64,000 nt of DNA from Roseicyclus persicicus (GCF_012395815.1 NZ_JAAZQQ010000003.1:333501-397500), one strand, 5' to 3'; counted from the stretch's first letter, positions 34,635 to 44,422 are shown. Made by a program: numbers and translations. Notes: a model not told the origin generated them from the sequence alone.

Positions 34635-34639
34635 GGGGG

Positions 34640-34664
34640 TGGCGGGCCGAGGCCCGCCCTACGG
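34640..34664. repeat. GGCGGGCC palindromic repeat, copy 2
   Basis: GTGGCGGGCC-GA-GGCCCGCCCTACG, a perfect palindrome core, five bases after the sulfotransferase stop. The same arms occur at 25042-25065. It may act as a transcription terminator stem, although no T-run follows. Confidence 0.6.
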
Positions 34665-34704
34665 CGTCAGGCCGGCGGTGCGCCCTGCGGAGAGGGTGCT
34701 CCCG

Positions 34705-34740
34705 AAGGGCGTATTTGGGGAAAGATGAATGGGCGGGCGG
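34705..34740 (+). repeat. dispersed intergenic repeat, copy C
   Basis: A GGG-TGCT-CCC hairpin, then GGGCGTATTT and GGGGAAAGATGAA. This is the short form, without GTTAACCTT. It lies between the convergent sulfotransferase and saccharopine-dehydrogenase genes. Confidence 0.65.
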
Positions 34741-35796
34741 TCAGACCGTGGCGACGTGCCGGTCGAAGGCGGCCTTGGCGCGGGCCCAGACGCCTGCGTC
34801 GGGGCGGTCGAGGGTCAGGAGGGCCGGCAGGAGCTGGGCCGCGTAGTCCTGCGAGCTTTCGACCGGCAGCAGCGAGGGCAGGTTGTCGATCGCCATGACG
34901 TCGAGGGGCGGCGCGTCGTGGACGCGGAGGACAGGGGCAGACCAGTCGGTGGTGCGGTCGTAGACCTTGACCGGCGAGAAGTCCGAAGTCGGGTCGCAGG
35001 CGATGTCGCCGATGACGCGGAGCGCACGGGCGGCGGTGGTTGCCTCGGCGGGGACGAAGACCGGGACGCCGGGCAGGGCGAGGATGCAGTTGAGGAAGAT
35101 CTCGTGGGCGAGAACCTCGGGGAAGGGGCCGCCATGGGCCGTCTCGGCCATGTCCCAGAGCGTCGTCTCGATTCCGACGGCGTGGCAGAAGGCGGTGGCG
35201 CCGGTGCCGACGCGGCCCTTGGCGCCGATGATGAGGGCGCGGGGGCGGGGGCCGGGGAGGGCGTCCAGCGCGGCGGCGATGCCGCGCGCCAGCGTGGGGG
35301 CGTCGGGGGCGGTCGCGACCGGGCCGCAGACCGTGCCCTGCGCCTGAGCGACAAGGGCGAGGGCCGATACGGCGGCGCCGGCGTAGCCCGCCCAGTAGCC
35401 GAAGGCCGCGATCCGGCGGCCGGTCTCGTCCACCAGCGATTCGAGGTCGTAGAGCGTGCCGCCGCCGGCCTTGAAGCGGCGCAGCAGGATGCGGCCCGCC
35501 GGCTGGCCCTTGTAGGCGTGGCCGAAGAGGATGTGGCGGTGGGTCAGCGGCGTGCCGTCCTCGGGCAGTTCCTTGAGGCCGAACACGATGGCGTCGGCGG
35601 GGGCGTCGGGCCAGCTGCCCTCGGGCGCGGTCTCGGCGCCGGCATCGCGGTAGCCCTGCAGGGGGATGGCGCGGGTGCGGCTCTCTTCCACCGTGACGCG
35701 GAAGCCCGCGGCGATCAGGGCGCGGGCGCCGTCGGGCGTGAGGCCGACGCGCTCCTCGTTCGGGCGCTGTTCGGCGCGGACCCAGAGATGCGGCAT
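34741..35796 (-). CDS. saccharopine dehydrogenase (NAD+, L-lysine-forming)-like
   Basis: This 351-residue enzyme belongs to the alanine dehydrogenase/saccharopine dehydrogenase superfamily and most resembles LYS1-type saccharopine dehydrogenases. The N-terminal substrate domain has WVRAEQRPNEERVGLTPDGA and ESRTRAIP; FGHAYKGQ and the Rossmann loop ALIIGAKGRVGTGA follow, then IGDIACDPTSDFSPVKVYDR. Bacterial copies may run in lysine breakdown or synthesis; direction cannot be told. ATG 35796 is chosen from the homologous start. The phosphatase-like gene ends only four bases upstream, so the two may be an operon. Confidence 0.88.
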   Translation of the reverse strand: MPHLWVRAEQRPNEERVGLTPDGARALIAAGFRVTVEESRTRAIPLQGYRDAGAETAPEGSWPDAPADAIVFGLKELPEDGTPLTHRHILFGHAYKGQPAGRILLRRFKAGGGTLYDLESLVDETGRRIAAFGYWAGYAGAAVSALALVAQAQGTVCGPVATAPDAPTLARGIAAALDALPGPRPRALIIGAKGRVGTGATAFCHAVGIETTLWDMAETAHGGPFPEVLAHEIFLNCILALPGVPVFVPAEATTAARALRVIGDIACDPTSDFSPVKVYDRTTDWSAPVLRVHDAPPLDVMAIDNLPSLLPVESSQDYAAQLLPALLTLDRPDAGVWARAKAAFDRHVATV

Positions 35797-35800
35797 GGGA

Positions 35801-36451
35801 TCAGTACTCCGTCCGGGCATGGAGGCGGTCGGGGGTGTCGAGGTGCGGGGTGGCGTTGAAGCCCGACAGGATCTGCGCCTCGGGCAGCACCATGACGCGG
35901 TGGATCGAGGCGTTGCGGATCGGCACCAGCAGATGCGCCATGCGCGCCGGGTCGAGGTCGAGCAGGTGGCGGGCCATCATGCCGATCACGCCGCCCGAGG
36001 TGACGCAGAGTACGCGGCGGCCGGGGCGGGCGGCGAGCGTCAGCATCTCGGCGACGCGGGCCTCGAAGGCAGCGTAGCTTTCGTTGCCCTGGATCTCGGC
36101 GCGGTGCCAGGCCTGCATGACGTCGGTGATGTGGCTGACGAAGGTCTCGGGCGTCGGAGCGGGCCGGCCGGTTGCCCGCGCATGGGCCTGGGCGAGGTTG
36201 AAGTAGTCGAGCTCGTTCAGGCGGTCGTCGATTTCCGCCTCGGCGCCCATGTCGCCCATTTCCGCGAGCGTCTCGCGGTGGCGGCGGAGCGAGCCCGTCA
36301 GAACCCGGTCGAAGGGCCGGTCATGGCCGCGCAGCCAGTCGCCGAGCCAGCGCGCCTGCTGCTTGCCGAGGTCGGACAGGCGGTCGTAGCCCGTTTCGTC
36401 CTGCGCGGCGGAATTCGCCTGCCCGTGGCGCACGAGTACCAGTTCGCCCAT
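35801..36451 (-). CDS. histidine phosphatase family protein, second active-site His missing
   Basis: This 216-residue protein is a phosphoglycerate-mutase-like histidine phosphatase with the N-terminal LVRHGQA catalytic motif and TGSLRRHRETL. The usual second catalytic histidine in the HGG motif near the C-terminus is replaced here (CVTSGGVIGMM). That substitution may change or abolish phosphatase activity. It precedes the saccharopine-dehydrogenase-like gene by four bases on the same strand. Confidence 0.85.
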   Translation of the reverse strand: MGELVLVRHGQANSAAQDETGYDRLSDLGKQQARWLGDWLRGHDRPFDRVLTGSLRRHRETLAEMGDMGAEAEIDDRLNELDYFNLAQAHARATGRPAPTPETFVSHITDVMQAWHRAEIQGNESYAAFEARVAEMLTLAARPGRRVLCVTSGGVIGMMARHLLDLDPARMAHLLVPIRNASIHRVMVLPEAQILSGFNATPHLDTPDRLHARTEY

Positions 36452-36496
36452 GTGTGTCCCCTTCGCGGTGTCGGCGCGGTGATGGGCGATCGGGCC

Positions 36497-36658
36497 TCAG
36501 AGCGCAAGGGCGGCGCGCAGGACGGGCAGGAGTGCGGCGGCCGCGATGCCGACCAGCGCGCCGACCCCCAGCCGCAGGAGCGGGGTGCCCAGCCGCGGGG
36601 CGGCGAGGCTCAGGAGCGCGCAGACGGCGGCGTAGAAGGCAAGCGCGGTCACATCCAT
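36497..36658 (-). CDS. small membrane protein, 53 residues
   Basis: A short frame from ATG 36658 encodes about 53 residues with two hydrophobic helices (LAFYAAVCALLSLAA and LGVGALVGIAAAALLPVL) joined by a basic loop. No family is recognised. It lies 45 bases upstream of the phosphatase-like gene, on the same strand, and 38 bases from the divergent hydantoinase gene. Confidence 0.6.
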   Translation of the reverse strand: MDVTALAFYAAVCALLSLAAPRLGTPLLRLGVGALVGIAAAALLPVLRAALAL

Positions 36659-36696
36659 GGGCTGGACCCTAGCACGGGACGGGGTATCAAGGCGAC

Positions 36697-37905
<1,209 letters not shown>

Positions 37906-37962
37906 TCGCGGCGGGGGTGCGGGGTCAGACTGGGGCCCCGAGACCCCGAGCGCGAGGCGTCC

Positions 37963-38391
37963 ATGACCGACCCCACAGGCCCCCCCGACACTGCCCGCCA
38001 GGTCGCCGCGCTGGAGGTGCTGCTGGAGCACCTGTTGTCGGCGCGGTCCTCGCTCGACGGTCTGCTGGCACAGGCCGACGGCGAGATGCGGCCGCTCCTG
38101 CACAAGTTCCGCGAGGAGCATCACCAGCACGCCGAACGGGTCGCCGCGATGTTGTTCGCGCTGGGCGTCGATGCCGGCGTCGGCGAGGACCTGGGCGACC
38201 GCTTGCGGCGGACGCTGGGGCGGCTGTTCGGCCGGGCAACGGATGCGGCGGCGCTGGCCGAGGCGGGCGGGGCCCTGCTGGGGGAATTCGACGTGGCGAT
38301 CCGGGCGACGCCGATGAACCGGCACCGCGCACAGCTGGAGGAGATGCGGGACGAGCTGGCGACCCTGGTGGCCGAGGCGCGGCGGCGGTAG
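37963..38391 (+). CDS. four-helix-bundle hypothetical protein (DUF2383-like)
   Basis: This 142-residue alpha-helical protein resembles ferritin-like DUF2383/PA2169-type bundles: LLEHLLSARSSLDGLLAQAD, KFREEHHQHAERVAAML and ATPMNRHRAQLEEMRDELATL form helices with paired His and Glu. A metal site is conceivable but not shown. The stop abuts a set of three palindromes. Confidence 0.65.
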   Translation: MTDPTGPPDTARQVAALEVLLEHLLSARSSLDGLLAQADGEMRPLLHKFREEHHQHAERVAAMLFALGVDAGVGEDLGDRLRRTLGRLFGRATDAAALAEAGGALLGEFDVAIRATPMNRHRAQLEEMRDELATLVAEARRR

Positions 38392-38392
38392 G

Positions 38393-38462
38393 GGACGGAA
38401 AACTGCAGTTTTCCGTCCTCGCGAACCTGCAGTTTCGCGTCCCGTTTTCCTGCAGGAAAACG
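38393..38462. repeat. three tandem palindromes centred on CTGCAG
   Basis: Palindrome 1 (38393-38418) is a perfect 26-base dyad. Palindrome 2 (38420-38439) has six-base arms CGCGAA/TTCGCG around CTGCAG with one mismatched pair. Palindrome 3 (38443-38462) is a perfect 20-base dyad. All share CTGCAG at the centre. They fill the gap between two convergent genes (stops at 38391 and 38468) and may act as a double-sided terminator or as a protein-binding or recombination site. Confidence 0.9.
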
Positions 38463-38467
38463 CCGCC

Positions 38468-39169
38468 TCACCCCCAGCTGACGTCGCCGAGGAAGATGTA
38501 GCCCGCGCCGTAGATCGTCTTGATCAGGCGGGGGTTCTTGGGGTCCTCGCCCAGCTTGGTGCGCAGCCGCGAGATGCGGACGTCCATCGCGCGGTCGAAG
38601 CTTTCGCCGGCCGCGCCGCCCAGGCTTTCCTGCATCTGCTGGCGCGAGATCAGCCGTTTCGGCGCCTCGAGGAACAAGCGCAGCACCTCGCCCTCGGCGT
38701 GGGAGAAGCTGACCTCGGTGCCGTCGTCGGCGACCAGCGCGTAGCGGTCGAAATGCGCCGTCCAGCCATTGAAGCGGGCGGTGTCGTGGCTGGGGCCGGG
38801 TGTCTTCGGCTGGCGCAGGCGGGCGCGGATGCGGGCCACCACCTCGGCGGGGTCGAAGGGCTTGATGATGTAGTCGTCGGCGCCCAGCTCCAGCCCCGTC
38901 ACCCGGTCCTGCACCTGCGCGCGGCCCGAGATGATGATGATCGCGGCGCCGGATTCGAGCGCGAGCCGATGCACCAGCGCCAGCCCGTCGCGGTCGGGCA
39001 GGCCGAGGTCGACGAGGCAGACATCGGGGGTGGCGCGGGCAAGCGCGGCCTCGAACTCGGTCGCGCGGCCGTAGGTGGCGGTGCGGAACCCGGCCTCGGT
39101 CAGGGTATCGGACAGGAGCGCGCGGATCTGCGGCTCGTCGTCGAGGATGGCGACAAGGGGCGCGGTCAT
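38468..39169 (-). CDS. OmpR-family response regulator
   Basis: This 233-residue regulator has a receiver domain with phospho-acceptor Asp54 (CLVDLGLPDRDGL), the acidic pair ILDDE at residues 9-12, and Lys in IIKPFDP. A winged-helix DNA-binding domain follows (FSHAEGEVLRLFLEAPKRLISRQ, then DVRISRLRTKLGEDPKNPRLI). Its start overlaps the histidine kinase stop by four bases, so they form a two-component pair divergent from the acyl-CoA ligase/ABC transporter operon. Confidence 0.95.
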   Translation of the reverse strand: MTAPLVAILDDEPQIRALLSDTLTEAGFRTATYGRATEFEAALARATPDVCLVDLGLPDRDGLALVHRLALESGAAIIIISGRAQVQDRVTGLELGADDYIIKPFDPAEVVARIRARLRQPKTPGPSHDTARFNGWTAHFDRYALVADDGTEVSFSHAEGEVLRLFLEAPKRLISRQQMQESLGGAAGESFDRAMDVRISRLRTKLGEDPKNPRLIKTIYGAGYIFLGDVSWG

Positions 39170-41091
39170 GCGGCGGCCTCGCGCGACAGGAGGGCGTGGA
39201 GCGCCGGCGCGTCCACCGGCTTGGGCAGCACGGGCCAGCGGGTCGCGCCCTGCGCGCGGAGCGGGTCGGTGGCGGGCAGCGAGGTCATCAGGGCAAGGTT
39301 CAGGCCGGGCTGGCGGCGGGCGATGCGGCCCAGAAGGTCCACCCCGTCGTCGGGGCCGAGGCGGATGTCGGACAGCACCCAGTCGATGCCGGGGATCTCG
39401 GCCAGCGCCAGCGCCTCCTCGGCGGTGGCGGCCTCGATCACCTGGTGGCCGAGGCCGGTCAGGCCGTCGCGGACATGGGCGCGGATCTCGGGGGTATCTT
39501 CCACAAGAAGGACGAGGCGGGGGCGCGCCTCGGCCTCGGCCGGTCGCAAGGGCAGGCGCAGGGTGACGCAGGCGCCCCCCGATGGCGCGTTGTCGAGGCG
39601 CACCTGCCCGCCGGCCAGCCGGGTCTGGTCGTAGACCATGCTGAGCCCGAGGCCGGACCCCTCCTGCCCCTTGGTGGTGAAGAACGGGTCGAGCGCGCGG
39701 GCCAGCGCCGTTTCGGTGAAGCCCGGGCCGGTGTCGGTCACGGTGATCTCCAGCCATGTCGCCTGCACCTCGGACAGCCGGATCGCGATCTCGCCCGGTC
39801 CCGCGCCGATGGCGTCGCGGGCGTTGAGGACGAGGTTCAGGAGACAGTCCTGCAACGACCCCGCATCCAGCATCAGCGCCGGCGCGCCGACCCGGTTGTC
39901 CAGCGTCAGGCTCACGTCGGGCGGCAGCGCGGCGCGGGCCAGAGGCGCGAGCGTGGCGAGGAAATCGGCCAGCACCGTCGGCGCCTCGCGCATCTCGCGC
40001 GGGCCGGACATGCGGGCGATCTTGTTCAGCAGGTCGCCGCCGCGCCGGGCCGCGGCCTTGGTCGCGCCGGTCAGCTCCTGCGCGCCGGCGGGCAGCGCCA
40101 GCCGTTCCAGCCGGCCCTGCAGCCCGAGGATGATCGTCAGCAGGTTGGCGAAGTCATGCGCCAGCCCGCTGGTCAGCTGGGCGGCCAGTTCGCGCTTGTG
40201 GGTCTGGGCCAGCGCGGCGCGGGCCTGGGTTTCCTCGGTCAGGTCGGTGGACAGGAGGTAGACGCCGGTGATCGGTTCCCCCGGCCCGGCCTGGTCGGGG
40301 GTGAAGGCGGTGCGGATGCGGCGGCCGGTCTCGTCCTCGGTGAATTCCAGCACGCTCGCCTCGCCGGCCAGCGCCCGGGCCAGCGTCGGGCGCAGGCGGG
40401 TGGCGGTGCGCTCGCCCAGCGCCTCCTCGAAGCTGAGGCCCACGATGTCGCTCTGCCGCCCGGGCAGGAGCGAGGACAGGCGGCGGTTGGTGTAGGTGTA
40501 GACCCCGTCGCGGTCGACGCGGGCGATGTGGGCGGGCGTCATCTCGGTGGTCAGGCGGATGCGCGCCTCCATCTCGGTCAGCTCGGCCTTGGCCTCCTCC
40601 AGCTGGGCGATGGTCGCCTCGAGCGCGCGGTTGGTCTGCGCCAGTTCCTCGGTGTAGCCGAGCACCTGGTCCGACAGCTCCTCGGACCTTGCCCGCAGCA
40701 ATTCCTCCTGCCGCTTGATCGCGGTGATGTCGGTGTAGACGGTGACCCAGCCGCCCTCGGGCAGCGGCGAGCCCTCGACGCTGATGGTGCGGCCGTTGGC
40801 GCGGCGGCGTTCCATGTAATGCGGCTCGAAGGCGCGGGCCTGGTGCACGCGGGTGCGCACGAACCCCTCCACGTCGCCGACCTCGCCGTATTCGCCGGTC
40901 TCGGCGAGGTAGCGGATCGTGTCCTCGAATCGGGCGCCGGGCGTCACCAGCCGCTCGGGCAGGCCGAACATGGTCTGGAAGGGGCGGTTGCAGACCGCCA
41001 GCCGCAGGTCGGCGTCGTAGATCGACAGCGCCTGCTGGATCAGGTTCAGGCCCGCGCGCGTCAGGTGATCGGTGCCCGGCCTTTGCGGCAT
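39166..41091 (-). CDS. hybrid PAS sensor histidine kinase
   Basis: This cytosolic kinase of about 641 residues has two PAS domains (around 10-130 and 195-310) and a coiled linker. The HisKA domain has the phospho-acceptor His in LTSGLAHDFANLLTII. The HATPase domain has an N box NLVLNARDAIG, G1 VTDTGPGF, F box DPFFTTK and G2 GSGLGLSM, and a C-terminal receiver domain (VLSDIRLGPDD) follows. No membrane segment is seen, so the signal is probably a cytosolic ligand. ATG 41091 has GGGAGG about eight bases upstream. The divergent operon at 41304 is the likely target. Confidence 0.92.
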   Translation of the reverse strand: MPQRPGTDHLTRAGLNLIQQALSIYDADLRLAVCNRPFQTMFGLPERLVTPGARFEDTIRYLAETGEYGEVGDVEGFVRTRVHQARAFEPHYMERRRANGRTISVEGSPLPEGGWVTVYTDITAIKRQEELLRARSEELSDQVLGYTEELAQTNRALEATIAQLEEAKAELTEMEARIRLTTEMTPAHIARVDRDGVYTYTNRRLSSLLPGRQSDIVGLSFEEALGERTATRLRPTLARALAGEASVLEFTEDETGRRIRTAFTPDQAGPGEPITGVYLLSTDLTEETQARAALAQTHKRELAAQLTSGLAHDFANLLTIILGLQGRLERLALPAGAQELTGATKAAARRGGDLLNKIARMSGPREMREAPTVLADFLATLAPLARAALPPDVSLTLDNRVGAPALMLDAGSLQDCLLNLVLNARDAIGAGPGEIAIRLSEVQATWLEITVTDTGPGFTETALARALDPFFTTKGQEGSGLGLSMVYDQTRLAGGQVRLDNAPSGGACVTLRLPLRPAEAEARPRLVLLVEDTPEIRAHVRDGLTGLGHQVIEAATAEEALALAEIPGIDWVLSDIRLGPDDGVDLLGRIARRQPGLNLALMTSLPATDPLRAQGATRWPVLPKPVDAPALHALLSREAAA

Positions 41092-41303
41092 GTCTCGTCC
41101 TCCCGCCCTCATCGCTGCCCCCCTTGCCGGCACCCGTCAAGCGTGTCGGGGTCCATGTTACAATTCGTAAGGATTGCGCAAAACTGGGGCAAAACTTGAC
41201 CGCGACCGATTGTGTGTCACGGTGGCGACGCGGGAGTCGCCTGCCCCAAGACGGGCGCGCCGTGGACGCCGGGAAGAGGAGCCCGGCGAAGGGAGGGAAA
41301 GCA

Positions 41304-43280
41304 TTGGCCCAGAAAGACGCGCCCCAGGGTGTGCCGCAATCCGTGCCTGCGCTTCTGGCGCGGAACGTGGCGCAGTTCGGTTCCAAGCCCGCCTACCGGG
41401 AGAAGGAGCTGGGCATCTGGCAGAACTGGAGCTGGGCCGAGGCGGCCGAGGAAATCGACGCCATGGCCCATGGCCTGCTGGCGCTGGGCGCGAACCGCGG
41501 CGATTACGTCGCGGTGATCGGGCGCAACCGCCCGGCGCTCTACTGGTCGATGGTGGCCGCGATGAAGGTCGGCGCGATCCCGGTGCCGCTCTACCAGGAT
41601 TCGGTCGCCGAGGAGATGGCCTACGTGCTGGAGCACTGCGGCGCGCGCTTCGTCGTCTGCGGCGACCAGGAACAGGTCGACAAGGTGATCGAGGCGCAGG
41701 AAACCCTGCACCACATCGAGCACATCCTCTACCTCGACGCCCGCGGCCTGCGGAAATACGACCATTCGCGGCTGCACGCGCTCAAGGACGTGCAGGCCGA
41801 GGGGCGCGCGGCGCGGGAGCGGTTCGCGGCCGAGCTGAAGGCGCGCGAGGCGGAGCTGGATTTCGACTCGACCTGCGTGATGCTCTACACCTCGGGCACG
41901 ACCGGCAAGCCCAAGGGCGTGGTCCTGTCGAACCGCAACATCATCCTGACCTCCAAGGCGTCGTCCGAGTTCGACCGGCTGGATCCCCATGACGAGGTGC
42001 TGGCCTACCTGCCGATGGCCTGGGTGGGCGATTTCATCTTTTCCATCGGCCAGGCCTACTGGACCGGATTCTGCGTGAACTGCCCCGAATCGGCCGACAC
42101 GATGATGACGGACCTGCGCGAGATCGGGCCGACCTATTTCTTCGCCCCGCCGCGCGTGTTCGAGAACCTGCTGACCAGCGTCATGATCCGCATGGAGGAC
42201 GCGGGCGCGATCAAGCGGCGGTTGTTCCACCATTTCCTCGCCCACGCGAAGGTGGTGGGGCCGAAGCTGCTGGACGGCAAGCCGGTCGGTGCGCTGGACA
42301 AGCTGAAATACCAGCTGGGCAACCTGATGGTGATCGGGCCGCTCAAGAACGCGCTGGGCATGAGCCGGGTGCGCGTGGGCTACACCGCCGGCGAGGCGAT
42401 CGGGCCCGAGATCTTCGATTTCTACCGCGCGCTCGGGATCAACCTGAAACAGCTCTACGGCCAGACCGAGGCGTCGGTGTTCATCACCCAGCAGCCCGAC
42501 CACGAGGTGCGGCCCGACACGGTCGGCGTGCCCTCGCCCGGGGTGGAGCTGCGGATCGCGGACAACGGCGAGGTCTACTACCGCAGCCCCGGCGTGTTCG
42601 TGGAGTATTACAAGAACCCCGAAAGCACGGCCTCGACCAAGGATGCCGAGGGCTGGGTCGCCACCGGCGACGCGGGCTTCATCGAGCCCGACACCGGGCA
42701 TCTGCGGATCATCGACCGGGCCAAGGACGTGGGCAAGATGGCCGACGGCAGCCTGTTCGCGCCGAAATACGTGGAGAACAAGCTCAAGTTCTTCCCCAAC
42801 ATCCTCGAGGCGGTCGTGTTCGGGAACGGGCGCGACTACTGCACCGCCTTCATCAACATCGACCTGACGGCCGTGGGCAACTGGGCCGAGCGCAACAACA
42901 TCGCCTATGCGTCGTACCAGGAACTGGCCGGGCATCCGAAGGTGCTTGAGACGATCCAGTCCCACGTCGAGGAGGTGAACCGCAGCGTCGCCGCCGACCC
43001 GATGCTGTCGGGGTGCCAGGTCCACCGCTTCCTCGTGCTGCACAAGGAGCTGGACGCCGACGACGGCGAGCTGACCCGGACCCGCAAGGTGCGCCGCCGG
43101 ATCATCGAGGAGAAGTTCGCCGACCTGATCGACGCGCTCTATTCCGGCAAGGCGCGGCAATACACCGAGACCGAGGTGACCTACGAGGACGGCCGCAAGG
43201 GCAAGATCAGCGCCACGCTGGAGATCCGCGACGCGGCCACGATGGCCGAGCGCGCGCCGGCCAAGGTGGCTGCGGAATGA
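41304..43280 (+). CDS. AMP-dependent acyl-CoA synthetase (long-chain type)
   Basis: This 658-residue ligase activates a carboxylic acid via an acyl-adenylate to the acyl-CoA. P-loop YTSGTTGKPKG lies at residues 195-205, followed by MAWVGDFIFS, GYTAGEAIGPEIF, LYGQTEASVF and the hinge DRAKDVGKMADGSLFAPKYVENKLKF motif region. It resembles the FadD15-type. No ATG fits the family start; TTG 41304 with GGGAGG eight bases upstream is chosen. It leads the ABC transporter operon, so its substrate is probably the imported acid. Its stop overlaps the next gene (ATGA). Confidence 0.9.
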   Translation: MAQKDAPQGVPQSVPALLARNVAQFGSKPAYREKELGIWQNWSWAEAAEEIDAMAHGLLALGANRGDYVAVIGRNRPALYWSMVAAMKVGAIPVPLYQDSVAEEMAYVLEHCGARFVVCGDQEQVDKVIEAQETLHHIEHILYLDARGLRKYDHSRLHALKDVQAEGRAARERFAAELKAREAELDFDSTCVMLYTSGTTGKPKGVVLSNRNIILTSKASSEFDRLDPHDEVLAYLPMAWVGDFIFSIGQAYWTGFCVNCPESADTMMTDLREIGPTYFFAPPRVFENLLTSVMIRMEDAGAIKRRLFHHFLAHAKVVGPKLLDGKPVGALDKLKYQLGNLMVIGPLKNALGMSRVRVGYTAGEAIGPEIFDFYRALGINLKQLYGQTEASVFITQQPDHEVRPDTVGVPSPGVELRIADNGEVYYRSPGVFVEYYKNPESTASTKDAEGWVATGDAGFIEPDTGHLRIIDRAKDVGKMADGSLFAPKYVENKLKFFPNILEAVVFGNGRDYCTAFINIDLTAVGNWAERNNIAYASYQELAGHPKVLETIQSHVEEVNRSVAADPMLSGCQVHRFLVLHKELDADDGELTRTRKVRRRIIEEKFADLIDALYSGKARQYTETEVTYEDGRKGKISATLEIRDAATMAERAPAKVAAE

Positions 43281-43531
43281 CCATCGCCGCGGTCGTCCTG
43301 TTCCTCCTCGGCTTCGCGGCCAGCTGGGTCGCGGGGCGCTACGTGGCCACGGGCGCGGCGGCCCTGCAGGGCGGCGCGATCGGGGTCTGCGGGGTGGCGG
43401 CGCTGTTGTTCGGGATGCCGCAGGTCTGGGAGGACAGCCTGATCTGGGCGCTGGTGGCGCTGCTGGTCTACGGGCTGATCGGGGCGCTGATATTCCGGTC
43501 TGGGCAGGCCGCACGGGAAAGGGCGAAGTAG
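43277..43531 (+). CDS. small membrane protein of the ligase/transporter operon
   Basis: This 84-residue protein has about three hydrophobic segments (VVLFLLGFAASWVAG, LQGGAIGVCGVAALLFG, LIWALVALLVYGLIGALIF). It overlaps the ligase stop by four bases and is followed at once by the ATPase start, so it is translated in the same operon. No family is recognised. It could be an accessory subunit of the importer. Confidence 0.7.
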   Translation: MTIAAVVLFLLGFAASWVAGRYVATGAAALQGGAIGVCGVAALLFGMPQVWEDSLIWALVALLVYGLIGALIFRSGQAARERAK

Positions 43532-44353
43532 ATGCTGGATGCCTCGCAGGACGGCTACACCACCGCGGACGGCCGCAGGATCGGCGGCGTGGTGATGGAG
43601 ATGCGGAACATCACGCTGCGGTTCGGCGGCGTGGTGGCGATCAAGGACATCAGCTTCGACATCCGCGAGGGCGAGATCCGCGCGATCATCGGGCCGAACG
43701 GCGCGGGCAAGTCGTCGATGCTGAACGTGATCTCGGGCTTCTACAACCCGCAGGAGGGCGAGGTGATCTACCGCGGCCAGAAGCGGCCGCCGATGAAGCC
43801 CTACCAGGTCGCCCGCCAGGGCATCGCCCGCACCTTCCAGAACATCGCGCTGTTCGAGGGGATGACGGTGCTCGACAACGTGATGACGGGCCGCCTGAAC
43901 CACATGAGCGCCAGCATCTTCGACCAGGCCTTTTGGTGGGGCAAGGCGCAGCGCGAAGAGGTCGAGAACCGCAAGAAAGCCGAGGAAATCATCGACTTCC
44001 TCGAGATCCAGCACATCCGCAAGACGCCGGTGGGCCGGCTGCCCTACGGGTTGAAGAAGCGGGTGGAGCTGGCCCGCGCGCTGGTGAGCGAGCCGTCGAT
44101 CCTGCTGCTCGACGAACCGATGGCCGGGATGAACGTCGAGGAGAAGGAGGACATGAGCCGCTTCGTCCTCGACGTGAACGACGAATACGGCACCACCATC
44201 GTGCTGATCGAGCACGACATGGGCGTGGTGATGGACCTATCCGACCGGGTGGTCGTGATGGACTACGGCAAGAAGATCGGCGACGGCACCCCCGACGAGG
44301 TGCGCCGCAACCAGGAGGTCATCGACGCCTACCTTGGGGTTGCCCATGACTGA
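43532..44353 (+). CDS. livG: ABC transporter ATP-binding protein, LivG type
   Basis: This 273-residue ATPase of the branched-chain amino-acid/organic-acid (HAAT) importer family has Walker A IIGPNGAGKSS, the LivG-type signature LPYGLKKRVELARAL, Walker B ILLLDEPMAGM and the H-loop VLIEHDMGVVMDLSD. About 25 residues precede the usual LivG start (METNITLRFGG-like sequence begins at residue 22). The ATG follows the previous stop without a gap. liv is a family name here; the substrate need not be leucine. Confidence 0.9.
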   Translation: MLDASQDGYTTADGRRIGGVVMEMRNITLRFGGVVAIKDISFDIREGEIRAIIGPNGAGKSSMLNVISGFYNPQEGEVIYRGQKRPPMKPYQVARQGIARTFQNIALFEGMTVLDNVMTGRLNHMSASIFDQAFWWGKAQREEVENRKKAEEIIDFLEIQHIRKTPVGRLPYGLKKRVELARALVSEPSILLLDEPMAGMNVEEKEDMSRFVLDVNDEYGTTIVLIEHDMGVVMDLSDRVVVMDYGKKIGDGTPDEVRRNQEVIDAYLGVAHD

Positions 44354-44357
44354 TCCC

Positions 44358-44401
44358 GCCCGTCACCGCCCGTACACAGCCCGTACACCGCGCGTACACA
44401 C
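44358..44401 (+). repeat. short tandem repeat GCCCGTACAC
   Basis: Four head-to-tail units of 10-12 bases occur: GCCCGTCACC, GCCCGTACACA, GCCCGTACACC and GCGCGTACACAC. They start five bases after the livG stop and end 21 bases before the livH ATG, in the operon's leader for livH. Copy number could vary between strains. Confidence 0.7.
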
Positions 44402-44422
44402 GCCGAGCCAGGGAGGCCGCGC

